From JBAZOB01 sp041648895 (GTDB lineage Bacteria > Patescibacteriota > JAHJAL01), in the NCBI GenBank assembly GCA_041648895.1, contig JBAZOB010000008.1, positions 1 through 47,875 on the forward strand: 47,875 nucleotides of DNA, read 5' to 3'. The first letter of the stretch is position 1. Each line of letters begins with the position of its first letter. The notes beneath the pieces were generated by a model. That model did not search any database and was not told where the DNA came from. It saw only the letters and a program-made list of their open reading frames with translations. A program made the translations under genes and the position numbers. Below, in pieces: positions 16,492 through 24,359 of the stretch.

Positions 16492-17385
16492 ATGTACAAT
16501 GAGATAGAAAGAAATCAGCGGATGACATGGATAATAGTGATTGTTTTTATATTGTTTTTGATGTTCTTGGGTTATTTTTATGGCTTGGTAACTGATGTCG
16601 GTTATTATGGAATTGTAATAGGGTTGATCGTGGCGGTGCCGACAACTTTGATCGGTTATTATAATGCTGATAAAATGGTTTTATATATGGCGGGGGCGAG
16701 ACCGGTCGCCAAAAAAGATAATGCTTTGTTGTACAATTTGGTGGAGAATCTGGCAATTGCTTCGGGGATGCCGACGCCGAAAGTATATGTGATTGAGGAT
16801 ACGGCGATGAACGCTTTTGCAACTGGTCGGGATCCGGCGCACGCGGCGGTGGCAGTGACAACTGGCTTGTTACAGGTGTTAAGTAAGAAAGAGTTGGAAG
16901 GGGTGTTGGCGCACGAGATGTCTCATGTTAAAAATTTTGATACTCGGTTAAGTACAGTGGTAGTTATTTTTGTGGGCATGGTGGCGATCGCGGCGGATTT
17001 GTTCTGGCGGATGGGTGGTGGGAGAAAACGGGGTTCAAGGCAGGGGGTGGGTATTCTGGCTATCATCGGCCTGGTTTTTATCCTCTTATCTCCATTGGTG
17101 GCAAAATTATTGCAAATGGCTATGTCACGAAATCGTGAGTATTTAGCTGATTCTGACGGAGCATTGTTGACTCGTTATCCGGAGGGACTGGCTTTGGCTT
17201 TGGAAAAAATATCGAGTCAGGATCATCTGGTCGATGGAACTAATAATGCCATGAATCATTTATTTATAATCAATCCATTGGAATCACTGGATGGTAAAAA
17301 GATTGGTTCCTGGTTGGGGAATTTATTTTCTACTCATCCGCCGACAGCGGAGCGGATTAAGAGATTACGTGAGATGATTATTTAA
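16492..17385 (+). CDS. htpX: M48-family membrane zinc protease (HtpX-like)
   Basis: Membrane-bound metalloprotease, in known cases degrading misfolded membrane proteins. It has 297 aa, two N-terminal helices, the zinc motif HEMSH in VLAHEMSHVKN, a further hydrophobic pair, then NREYLADSDGALL with the third zinc ligand, and a C-terminal FSTHPPTAERIKRL signature. All catalytic features are present. The first ATG (16492) lacks a ribosome site; a second ATG 10 codons in (MTWIIV) is an alternative start. It sits between lemA and the TsaC-family gene and has its own promoter. Confidence 0.93.
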   Translation: MYNEIERNQRMTWIIVIVFILFLMFLGYFYGLVTDVGYYGIVIGLIVAVPTTLIGYYNADKMVLYMAGARPVAKKDNALLYNLVENLAIASGMPTPKVYVIEDTAMNAFATGRDPAHAAVAVTTGLLQVLSKKELEGVLAHEMSHVKNFDTRLSTVVVIFVGMVAIAADLFWRMGGGRKRGSRQGVGILAIIGLVFILLSPLVAKLLQMAMSRNREYLADSDGALLTRYPEGLALALEKISSQDHLVDGTNNAMNHLFIINPLESLDGKKIGSWLGNLFSTHPPTAERIKRLREMII

Positions 17386-17389
17386 GCTT

Positions 17390-18049
17390 ATGAAAATAAT
17401 TAAAATAGCTGATGGTTGTTTATCCAAAGCGCAACTTGCGGAAGTGGTTAATGTTTTAAAAAATGATGGCGTGATTGTTTATCCGACCGATACGGTTTAT
17501 GGCTTGGGCGGTAGCGCCATGAGTCCGGTGGCAGTGGACAAGATTATTAGATTAAAAGAAAGGCTCTCAAAAGATGTATTCTCGGTTATGGTGGATAGTA
17601 TTGATACCATCAAGAAATATGCTCAAGTGGGCTTGTTTGAAGAGGAGTTTTTAAAGAAATATTTGCCTGGGCCGGTAACGGTGGTTCTCAAGTTGAAAGA
17701 GGAGTTTTTATTTAATAAGCGATTGGTGCCGGAAGTGATCAATATTGATGGTGCTACAGGTTGGCGAGTGGTCAATACGTTCGATTTTTTGCCAAAGCTA
17801 TGTCGGCAATTCGGGTTGCCGATAGTTTCAACCAGCGCCAATAAATCAAAACAAGGTAAATATGAGTCAAATATTGAATTTGTGTTGGATCAGTTTCGTC
17901 ATAATTTGAAGGAGATTGATATTATTTTAGATGCCGGATTGATGCGAAACAATTTACCTTCGACAGTAGTGGATTTGTCAAAGTCTCCTTATTTGGTTTT
18001 AAGACGAGGGGCGGAAGATATCTCTGATCTAGATTTAAATAAGCAATAA
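17390..18049 (+). CDS. tsaC: L-threonylcarbamoyladenylate synthase (TsaC/Sua5 family)
   Basis: Makes threonylcarbamoyl-AMP from threonine, bicarbonate and ATP, the first step of the t6A37 tRNA modification. The 219 aa show the YrdC fold with VIVYPTDTVYGLGG (about 27-40), the nearby KERLSKDVFSVMV segment, LPGPVTVVLK and PIVSTSANKSKQG. It lacks the extra Sua5 C-terminal domain, so it is TsaC-length. It starts 4 bases after the htpX stop. Directly downstream lies a family 1 hairpin. Confidence 0.92.
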   Translation: MKIIKIADGCLSKAQLAEVVNVLKNDGVIVYPTDTVYGLGGSAMSPVAVDKIIRLKERLSKDVFSVMVDSIDTIKKYAQVGLFEEEFLKKYLPGPVTVVLKLKEEFLFNKRLVPEVINIDGATGWRVVNTFDFLPKLCRQFGLPIVSTSANKSKQGKYESNIEFVLDQFRHNLKEIDIILDAGLMRNNLPSTVVDLSKSPYLVLRRGAEDISDLDLNKQ

Positions 18050-18050
18050 C

Positions 18051-18192
18051 GAGTAGCGTGAATTATATTTGATACTCATATAATTTTTTAGCTCCCAAAA
18101 CTCGCTGCTGTCGGACCGGGACTATGATTAACGCTTTAGACAGGTTGTCCGCCAAAAAATTATATGAGTATCAAATATAATTCACGCTACTC
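18051..18192 (+). repeat. Core-loop hairpin family 1, copy 2 (39-bp perfect arms)
   Basis: Arms 18051-18089 and 18154-18192 are exact complements. The 64-base loop reads AGCTCCCAAAACTCGC at its start, then GGGACTATGATTAACGCT and GACAGGTTGTCCGCC. CTGTC and GACAG can pair within the loop. The copy at 37776 has almost the same loop. Its arms differ at four positions, and all four changes are matched on the opposite arm. Confidence 0.92.
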
Positions 18193-18218
18193 TTAAAATA
18201 ATATTTATTTATAAAATT

Positions 18219-19451
18219 ATGAAAAAATATCAGGAATTTATTGATCAGGAAATTAATCGTCAAAATAATACGATTGGGTTAATTGCTTCCGAGAATTTTG
18301 TTAGTCCGGACGTGGCACGGGCGATGGGTAGTGTTTTCACCAATAAATATGCAGAGGGATATGTGGCCAAAAGATACTATGCTGGCAATCAGGTGGTGGA
18401 TGATGTAGAGGAGTGGGCGCAAGAATTGGCACTGCAAATTTTTGGTTTATCAGGTGATGACTGGCGAGCCAATGTTCAACCATATTCTGGCAGTCCGGCC
18501 AATATGGCCATTTATTTAGCGCTCTTAGAAGTGGGTGATAAGATAATGAGTTTAAAATTGAGTCACGGTGGGCACCTGACCCATGGTCATCGGGTGAGTT
18601 TTAGTGGCAAGTTATTCAATTTTGTTCACTATGAAGTAAATAAGCAAGGTTGGTTGGATTATGATCAGATTGAAGAATTGGCCAGACAGGAAAAACCCAA
18701 AATGATTGTGGCGGGAGCGACCGCTTACCCCAGACAAATAGATTTTGCCAGGTTTCGGCAGATCGCTGATAGTGTGGGGGCATATTTGATGACGGATATT
18801 TCCCATATTGCCGGTTTGATTGTAGCGGGCGTGCATCCGAGCTGCTTTCCCTATGCCGATGTGGTGATGACAACAACTCATAAAACTTTACGTGGTCCGC
18901 GGGGAGCAATTATTTTGTCACGTAAAAAATATGCCAAGAAAATTGATAGTGCGGTTTTTCCCGGCTTGCAGGGTGGGCCTCACGAAAATATTATTTTAGC
19001 TAAAGCGGTGGCTTTTGCTGAAGCCCGGCAGCCGGAATTTATTACCTATCAACAAGCAGTAGTGAGTAATGCGCAAGTTTTGTCGAAAGCATTAATGGAG
19101 GCTGGATATAACCTAGTGTCAGGGGGAACTGACAATCATTTATTGCTGTTGGATTTGAGTCAAAAAAAGGCGGGAGCGAAGCAGTATGAATTGGTTTTGG
19201 AAGAAAATGGTATTGTGGTGAACAAAAATACTATTCCATATGATCAACGTTCACCCTTTGATCCCTCCGGTTTAAGACTGGGGACACCAGCCGTAACTAC
19301 TCGGGGTATGAGAAGTAATGAAATGAAAAAAATTGCCCAGTATATTACTTTGGCAATTGATAATTATGGAAATGATAATTTTGATTGGCAAGAGCTGCAA
19401 AAAGCAGTAAAAAAATTGGCTAATGACTTCTTGCCGCCAGTTTATCAATGA
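18219..19451 (+). CDS. glyA: Serine hydroxymethyltransferase
   Basis: PLP enzyme that interconverts serine and glycine while loading tetrahydrofolate with a one-carbon unit. The 410 aa show the SHMT landmarks IGLIASENFVSPDV near the N-terminus, YAEGYVAKRYYAGN, the PLP lysine in TTTHKTLRGPRGA, and RLGTPAVTTRGM near the end. Length is normal. It is flanked upstream by a family 1 hairpin and downstream by a convergent small membrane gene whose stop is 1 base away. Confidence 0.96.
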   Translation: MKKYQEFIDQEINRQNNTIGLIASENFVSPDVARAMGSVFTNKYAEGYVAKRYYAGNQVVDDVEEWAQELALQIFGLSGDDWRANVQPYSGSPANMAIYLALLEVGDKIMSLKLSHGGHLTHGHRVSFSGKLFNFVHYEVNKQGWLDYDQIEELARQEKPKMIVAGATAYPRQIDFARFRQIADSVGAYLMTDISHIAGLIVAGVHPSCFPYADVVMTTTHKTLRGPRGAIILSRKKYAKKIDSAVFPGLQGGPHENIILAKAVAFAEARQPEFITYQQAVVSNAQVLSKALMEAGYNLVSGGTDNHLLLLDLSQKKAGAKQYELVLEENGIVVNKNTIPYDQRSPFDPSGLRLGTPAVTTRGMRSNEMKKIAQYITLAIDNYGNDNFDWQELQKAVKKLANDFLPPVYQ

Positions 19452-19452
19452 T

Positions 19453-19833
19453 TTAAAGGCTAACGAAAGCTATTCTCATAAAAATGATCATAGTTACTGA
19501 GACTACCAGCAAGAATCGGCCGGCGGCGGTTAATTGTTGACTGTCTTTAAGAGATTGTTTATTGCTCGGCTTAATAAGTTTTGAATAGAAAATTTGGAAA
19601 AATCCGATTATGGCTAGTAAACCAGCATTGACATATAGACTATTGGACACAATACCTAGGCTTTGATCACACATTTCCAATTCATAGAAATTACTGGGGT
19701 TGGAAAGGTAATTTAGTGGATCTTCAATACTCCAGTTGGCACAGGCGTTAATCATGATAGTGGCGACGATGAGGGTGATGACACTGATGCTAATGATATA
19801 GATAACGTTTTTAATGATGTGTCGATTCAACAT
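19453..19833 (-). CDS. Small hypothetical membrane protein, three helices
   Basis: A 126-aa protein on the minus strand that fills the gap between glyA and tRNA-Leu exactly. Three hydrophobic segments are visible (about 8-28, 63-84 and 106-124). The loop between the first two holds ACANW and FYELEMCDQSLG, and a basic loop precedes the third. I do not recognise a family. It is convergent with glyA and lies downstream of tRNA-Leu on the same strand. Helix pattern and full use of the gap argue that it is real. Confidence 0.7.
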   Translation of the reverse strand: MLNRHIIKNVIYIISISVITLIVATIMINACANWSIEDPLNYLSNPSNFYELEMCDQSLGIVSNSLYVNAGLLAIIGFFQIFYSKLIKPSNKQSLKDSQQLTAAGRFLLVVSVTMIIFMRIAFVSL

Positions 19834-19903
19834 TATTATTTTTTTAATATTAACAGTTTACATTAATATTATATCTCAAAAGTCAAAAGTAAAAAGTAAA
19901 ATA

Positions 19904-19990
19904 TGGTGGGCAAGGAGGGAGTCGAACCCTCATGGAGTAAACTCCATACGATTTTGAGTCGTACGCGTCTGCCAGTTCCGCCACTCGCCC
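19904..19990 (-). tRNA. tRNA-Leu (CAA)
   Basis: On the minus strand GGGCGAG pairs with CTTGCCC. The anticodon stem-loop TACGA-CTCAAAA-TCGTA gives CAA, a long variable arm (TGGAGTTTACTCCA) marks a class II tRNA, and the T arm is normal. Discriminator A is followed by CCA in the DNA (19904-19906), unlike the other two tRNAs in the window; that may be chance. Confidence 0.93.
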
Positions 19991-20060
19991 ATATGATTGT
20001 GTGGTTACATTGATATTTTAACAGTTTTTATTTTATTATGGAATGCTGTCGAGCGGTATA

Positions 20061-20089
20061 TTGACTTATTTTATAAAATATGTTAGTAT
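20061..20089 (+). promoter_or_regulatory. Probable sigma70 promoter of the sortase gene
   Basis: TTGACT (20061-20066), 17-bp spacer, TAGTAT (20084-20089). Transcription would begin near 20096, leaving a short leader with GGGGTGA before the ATG at 20116. The rest of this gap (19834-20115) holds only tRNA-Leu. Confidence 0.65.
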
Positions 20090-20115
20090 ATGATTAGTTT
20101 TGGGGTGACAGATAT

Positions 20116-20814
20116 ATGAAAAAATGGCTGAGAAATATTATTACTTTAGTATCAATCGCGACAGTATTGGTGGCGCTTGTTTTCGTGGTACTAAATTGGC
20201 CATCATTTTGGAAAAGAATAAATTTCTGGCGGGAGGGAAATGTTCAAGAAAATAACGAGAATGTGCTGGCAGCAGATAATCAAACATCTATACCAGGTCA
20301 GGATTCAATCATAGCCGAGAATGAGTTATTTCCGGATTTATTTGTCAGAGATGATATTATTCAACTCAAGCAAGAATATCGAGGTAAATATCCGAATAAT
20401 TATTTGGTGATTCCTTCTTTGCAGATCGCCGCGCCAATCGTCTATCTGGATGATGCCAGTGAGCCGGTGTTACAGCAGAAGCTGAAAGAAGGAGTTGGCC
20501 ATTATCCGTTAACTGCCTTGCCAGGAGAGGTGGGCAATGTTTTTATTTTTGGGCACAGTTCGTATTATTGGTGGGATTGGTCAGAGTATAATTCAGTTTT
20601 TGCTAATTTGGAGTCAATTGGAGATCAGGCGAAGATTTTGGTTTTTTATGATGATAATATCTATGTTTACCAAGTTGAGATAACCAAGGTAGTTGGTCCA
20701 GACGAAGTGTCGGTTTTAGCTCAAGGGGAAGAAAGAGAGTTATCGTTAATGACCTGCACTCCTTTGGGGACCAATCTTAATCGGTTTGTGGTGACCGCGA
20801 AATTAGTTAGTTAA
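20116..20814 (+). CDS. Class E-type sortase
   Basis: Membrane-anchored cysteine transpeptidase that attaches surface proteins to the wall or builds them into fibres. It has 232 aa: an N-terminal membrane helix (about 8-27), an Asn-rich linker, then the sortase barrel. The catalytic residues are visible as His147 in IFGHSSYY, Cys214 in LMTCTPLGTN and Arg223 in NRFVV. No partner protein with a sorting motif is seen in this window. Its stop overlaps the start of the palindrome at 20813. It has its own promoter and is convergent with the PEGA gene. Confidence 0.9.
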   Translation: MKKWLRNIITLVSIATVLVALVFVVLNWPSFWKRINFWREGNVQENNENVLAADNQTSIPGQDSIIAENELFPDLFVRDDIIQLKQEYRGKYPNNYLVIPSLQIAAPIVYLDDASEPVLQQKLKEGVGHYPLTALPGEVGNVFIFGHSSYYWWDWSEYNSVFANLESIGDQAKILVFYDDNIYVYQVEITKVVGPDEVSVLAQGEERELSLMTCTPLGTNLNRFVVTAKLVS

Positions 20815-20915
20815 CGAGTGATGTGAACTGTCGGACCGGGACTATGATTAACGCTTAGAGACAGGTTGTCCGCAAAAAATAATATGAGGGCAAAATATTA
20901 TTCACATCACTCGTT
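20813..20915 (+). repeat. Core-loop hairpin family 1, copy 3 (left arm mostly deleted)
   Basis: Only the outer 15 bp of the arms still pair (AACGAGTGATGTGAA 20813-20827 with TTCACATCACTCGTT 20901-20915). The core CTGTCGGACCGGGACTATG follows at once, while the right arm is full length (AAAAAATAATATGAGGGC onward). Compared with the copy at 37776, about 45 bases of left arm plus loop start are missing. It exactly fills the gap between two convergent genes. Confidence 0.88.
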
Positions 20916-22270
20916 TAGTTAATAGAAGAAGTTGGTAGGCTAATGTTTTGGATTAGTTTTTGATTGTTGGAATTGTTGATAATAGTTATATTTCTTCCCG
21001 AAATTCCAACTAGTTCAATGTTACCGCTTGGATTAGAGAAGATGAGCTGATTGTTATCACCATCGATATCGATGCGGTATAGTTCATTATCAGTAGTATA
21101 AATAATATTTTGGGCGTTTAACCACCAGCTTTGATGGATTTTTTTTGATAGTCGAAGAATAGTCTGGCTAGAAATGTCGGGGAAGTTGTGGGTGTTGATA
21201 AGCGTCAGTTCATTGTCGGTTTTGGCCAGGATATAATTTTGGTAGGACTGAATGTCTTTAATGTCGAGGGTGAGATTTTGGGTGGAGGTGCCAGCGTTGG
21301 AATCGAGAAAACTGAGGCGGTAGTTGTTTTTGTCTGGTTTGGTAAATATATATTTGATAGGGCGGGAGACAAAATATTGGGTAAAAATATGGTCAAATTT
21401 ATATTCCAAATTGTAATTATAGGTCAGATTGATTGAATTAATGGTGGTGCCCAGGTCAGTAGCTATAGTATAAAACAAAGTATTATCGATGAGTGTGGGG
21501 GTGGTGGTACTGGTAGCGATCGGAATTGGTTGATTGTTCGAGGTTAGATCGAGTTGCCAAATTTGATCATTTTTTTGATAAAGGATAATGTTTGGTTGGA
21601 AAGAATAATAAGCGAGGAGTTGGTCAAAATCAATATTGGTCAAACTAGTACTAGCAATATTGCTATTGGAATAATTGATGGTATGCAGCTGGATGTCATT
21701 TTCGTGGCGAGAAATAATACTGAGCATTTGGTCGGAAAGCCACTTGAGTTGATTGTCGTTGGTAAGAGGAATGTCGGGGTAGGTGGTAACTTGCTGGGTA
21801 TTAATATTTAAGATTTGTATTTTATCAATATTAATAAAGGCTAATAAATTTTGACTAGGATTACTGGTGTAATTCTTGGTAATGGCCAGGTCGTTAATTT
21901 CTATTTGGCTGGGAATGATCAGGATATTAGTTTCATTGGTAATTCGGTTGGGTTGGATAGTTATTTTTTTACTCCACGGTAGGGATTGGTCACTGGTAAT
22001 ATCGATTTGGTAAGTACCGGGTAGTAGATTGGGTATTTCGGTGGTATTTTTTACTATTGATGGTGAAATCGGTTCGCCGTCAATATTAATTTGGTATTCT
22101 GGATTAGTGGGAGAAAGGCGCAATATACCGGTTTTAACTATTTGGTGTTTGCTAAAATTGTAACGATAGCCGAGTGAATAAGTGGTAATGCCGGCCGAGG
22201 CGAGGACAAAAATAAAACCGATAAGTAAGTAAAAGAAAACGATATGGCGATAGTTTGGTGATGGATTCAT
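20915..22270 (-). CDS. PEGA-domain protein with a propeller-like C-terminal region
   Basis: A protein of about 451 aa on the minus strand. It opens MNPSPNYRHIVFFYLLIGF, a membrane anchor, followed by a PEGA-type domain with the typical INIDGEPISPSIVKN and LLPGTYQIDI words. The remaining 330 residues are repeats of beta-strand type (for example NLLAFINIDKIQIL and NNLLF-like turns) that suggest a TolB or WD-like propeller, probably outside the membrane. The frame is open up to an ATG at 22318, but a minus-strand -10 box (TATAAT, 22310-22315) lies downstream of that ATG, so the start at 22270 is more likely. Function unknown; such proteins are frequent in CPR bacteria. Confidence 0.78.
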   Translation of the reverse strand: MNPSPNYRHIVFFYLLIGFIFVLASAGITTYSLGYRYNFSKHQIVKTGILRLSPTNPEYQINIDGEPISPSIVKNTTEIPNLLPGTYQIDITSDQSLPWSKKITIQPNRITNETNILIIPSQIEINDLAITKNYTSNPSQNLLAFINIDKIQILNINTQQVTTYPDIPLTNDNQLKWLSDQMLSIISRHENDIQLHTINYSNSNIASTSLTNIDFDQLLAYYSFQPNIILYQKNDQIWQLDLTSNNQPIPIATSTTTPTLIDNTLFYTIATDLGTTINSINLTYNYNLEYKFDHIFTQYFVSRPIKYIFTKPDKNNYRLSFLDSNAGTSTQNLTLDIKDIQSYQNYILAKTDNELTLINTHNFPDISSQTILRLSKKIHQSWWLNAQNIIYTTDNELYRIDIDGDNNQLIFSNPSGNIELVGISGRNITIINNSNNQKLIQNISLPTSSIN

Positions 22271-22309
22271 GATTGACAAATAAGTGAGATAATATTGATG
22301 ATCTTGATC

Positions 22310-22339
22310 ATTATACAATGAAAGTTTATAAAGAGTTAA
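22310..22339 (-). promoter_or_regulatory. Probable sigma70 promoter of the PEGA gene
   Basis: Read on the minus strand: TTAACT (22334-22339), 18-bp spacer, TATAAT (22310-22315). Expected start near 22303, about 33 bases before the ATG at 22270. Its -35 box overlaps the -35 box of the divergent + promoter in the shared palindrome GTTAAC. Confidence 0.6.
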
Positions 22340-22364
22340 CGCCCGGATGGAAAAAAGCTATAAT
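22336..22364 (+). promoter_or_regulatory. Probable sigma70 promoter of the GT-C membrane protein gene
   Basis: TTAACG (22336-22341), exactly 17-bp spacer, TATAAT (22359-22364). Start expected near 22371, just before the AAGGAGG ribosome site. This argues against the upstream ATG codons at 22318 and 22366. Confidence 0.68.
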
Positions 22365-22386
22365 TATGATTAAGGAGGATGATTTT

Positions 22387-24339
22387 TTGCGAGATATTGT
22401 TAAAAGTAATTCAAGCCGAAAGCCAGAGAAGTTAAAGATAGCTACTCGCCCTCAGAAAAGCGGGGTTTATTTGACTTTGTGGTCAAGTTTGCAAAGCTGG
22501 AACCGTTTTTGGCGGCGGTTATTGGATGCTCTGTCGAGTGTCAAAGTTAATCCGGAAGTGGTAGTTTTCACTCTGTATTTTTTGATGGTGATATTATTCA
22601 CTTGGCCCTTGGTAAAGAATATTAATGATTATGTGCCTGGTATTGGTAATGATGGTGGTGATGGTTTTATTTTTTTGTGGGATATTTGGTGGATAAAAAA
22701 ACAAGTTTTGGCTGGGGCTGATTTGTATTTTACCAATTATCTATATTTTCCCCAGGGAGTGAACTTGATATTTCACACCTTGGCTTTAGCGCAGTCATTG
22801 TTGGCGGTGGCCTTGTCCTATTTTTTCGGTTTGGTGGCGGCTTTTAATCTAGTGTATTTGTTTTTTATATGGTTATCCGCCGTGTTTACTTATTTGTTGT
22901 CATACCGTTTATGGTCGAGTCGTAGTGGGGCATTTATTTCGGGGATAATTTTTGCTTTTTGTCCTTATATTTTCATTCATTCACTGGGACATTTCAATTT
23001 GACGACAGCTTGGCCTTTTCCGGCATTAATGTATTTTCTTTATCGAATGATAGAGGAAAGAAAAATGGTTTGGTCAATTTTGGCCGGGGGAGTTTTGGGT
23101 TTTTTATTTATGAATGATTATCAGTATTTTGTTTTGGCAATAATATTATTAATATGTTTCTTTATTTATTATTTACTTAAAAATTGGCCACTATGCAAAG
23201 GTTGGTTTTGGCAGAGATTCTCAATTTGGATGGTTTTACTGATGGTGACGATGATTTTAATATTCCCATTATTAGTAAGAGGTCTGGATGTTTCCGCTGA
23301 TTATTTACCGGCAGCACTGATGAGCGAAGTAGTTTATTGGTCGGCGGATTTGATGAGTTTTGTGGTGCCGAGTTTCTTGCATTTTGTTTGGGGAGAATGG
23401 GGACAGAAATATGGTACGGAATTTGGTTTTTCAGGGATTGAAAACTATTTGTTTGTGGGATATACGGTGCTAGTATTATTCGTTTGGTCATTGGTGGTCA
23501 GCATCAATAATTATGGGAGTAAATTTCGGGTAAATTTGCGTTTTTGGCAGTTGTTGGTGGTCATATTTTTTGTTTTATCCTTGGGGCCAATTCTTAAAGT
23601 GGCTGGCCATGACGTTTTTAGCATTAATGATATTGATTATAATGTTGGTTTACCTTATCTGTTATTATACCGCTTGCCTTTTTTGGCGGTGTCTAGAGTG
23701 CCGGCTCGTTTTTTTATTGTTATGATCTTGGCATTGGCGGTTGTCTCTGGGTATGTAGTGCGTATAATATTGTGGCAGTGGCATAAATTGACATGCGGGT
23801 GGGGGCGTGGTTCTGGTTTGTTAATCTCAATTTTTTTGACGGTATTGATTGTGGTTGAATATTTATCAATCCCTATTAGTTTACAGCCGGTGGCTATTCC
23901 GCCCGCCTATGCCCAAATTAAAGCTGACGGGGAGGAGTCGGTAGTATTAGAGTTGCCGTTGTGGTGGTCGAGTGGTCACCAAGTGCTGGGGGAGCCAAAA
24001 ACAATTATCCAATATTATCAAACTTATCATGAAAAGAAAATTCTTAATGGTTCGATCTCTAGGGTGCCGGCGGCGGTGTTTGATGAGTATACGCATATGG
24101 ATGGAATAAATTATTTGATAGATGTGAAGAAAAATGTTTTGGATGATAACAGTAAAAATCGGGCGCGGGTATTGGCGTTTTGGCAGGATGAGCTGGATAT
24201 TAAATATATTGTAGTTCACAAAAAATATTTTGAAGGGAAAGACTATTATCAAATAAAAGCCTATTTGGAAAATATTTTAGGTCTAATATCCAGTTTTGAA
24301 GATGAGGGCGAAATAGTGTATATGATAAATAAGGGGTAA
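22387..24339 (+). CDS. Multi-pass membrane protein, GT-C glycosyltransferase type
   Basis: Probably a polyprenyl-phosphate-sugar dependent glycosyltransferase acting on the outer face of the membrane. About 650 aa with a dozen hydrophobic helices. The first long loop after helix 1 has an acid-rich stretch (GNDGGDGFIFLWDIWW) that fits the GT-C catalytic loop position. The last 130 residues are soluble and contain DGINYLIDVKKNV and LDIKYIVVHKKYF. Substrate is unknown. The frame is open from an ATG at 22318, but promoter and AAGGAGG site (22372-22378) favour the TTG at 22387; this start is my judgement. ligA follows after 20 bases. Confidence 0.75.
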   Translation: MRDIVKSNSSRKPEKLKIATRPQKSGVYLTLWSSLQSWNRFWRRLLDALSSVKVNPEVVVFTLYFLMVILFTWPLVKNINDYVPGIGNDGGDGFIFLWDIWWIKKQVLAGADLYFTNYLYFPQGVNLIFHTLALAQSLLAVALSYFFGLVAAFNLVYLFFIWLSAVFTYLLSYRLWSSRSGAFISGIIFAFCPYIFIHSLGHFNLTTAWPFPALMYFLYRMIEERKMVWSILAGGVLGFLFMNDYQYFVLAIILLICFFIYYLLKNWPLCKGWFWQRFSIWMVLLMVTMILIFPLLVRGLDVSADYLPAALMSEVVYWSADLMSFVVPSFLHFVWGEWGQKYGTEFGFSGIENYLFVGYTVLVLFVWSLVVSINNYGSKFRVNLRFWQLLVVIFFVLSLGPILKVAGHDVFSINDIDYNVGLPYLLLYRLPFLAVSRVPARFFIVMILALAVVSGYVVRIILWQWHKLTCGWGRGSGLLISIFLTVLIVVEYLSIPISLQPVAIPPAYAQIKADGEESVVLELPLWWSSGHQVLGEPKTIIQYYQTYHEKKILNGSISRVPAAVFDEYTHMDGINYLIDVKKNVLDDNSKNRARVLAFWQDELDIKYIVVHKKYFEGKDYYQIKAYLENILGLISSFEDEGEIVYMINKG

Positions 24340-24359
24340 AGTTATTATTCTAATTATTT

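Noticed and set aside
21188..21811. Plus-strand open frames inside the minus-strand PEGA gene
   Set aside because: They lie wholly within a convincing longer gene, have low-complexity Gly/Val-rich products and no ribosome sites.
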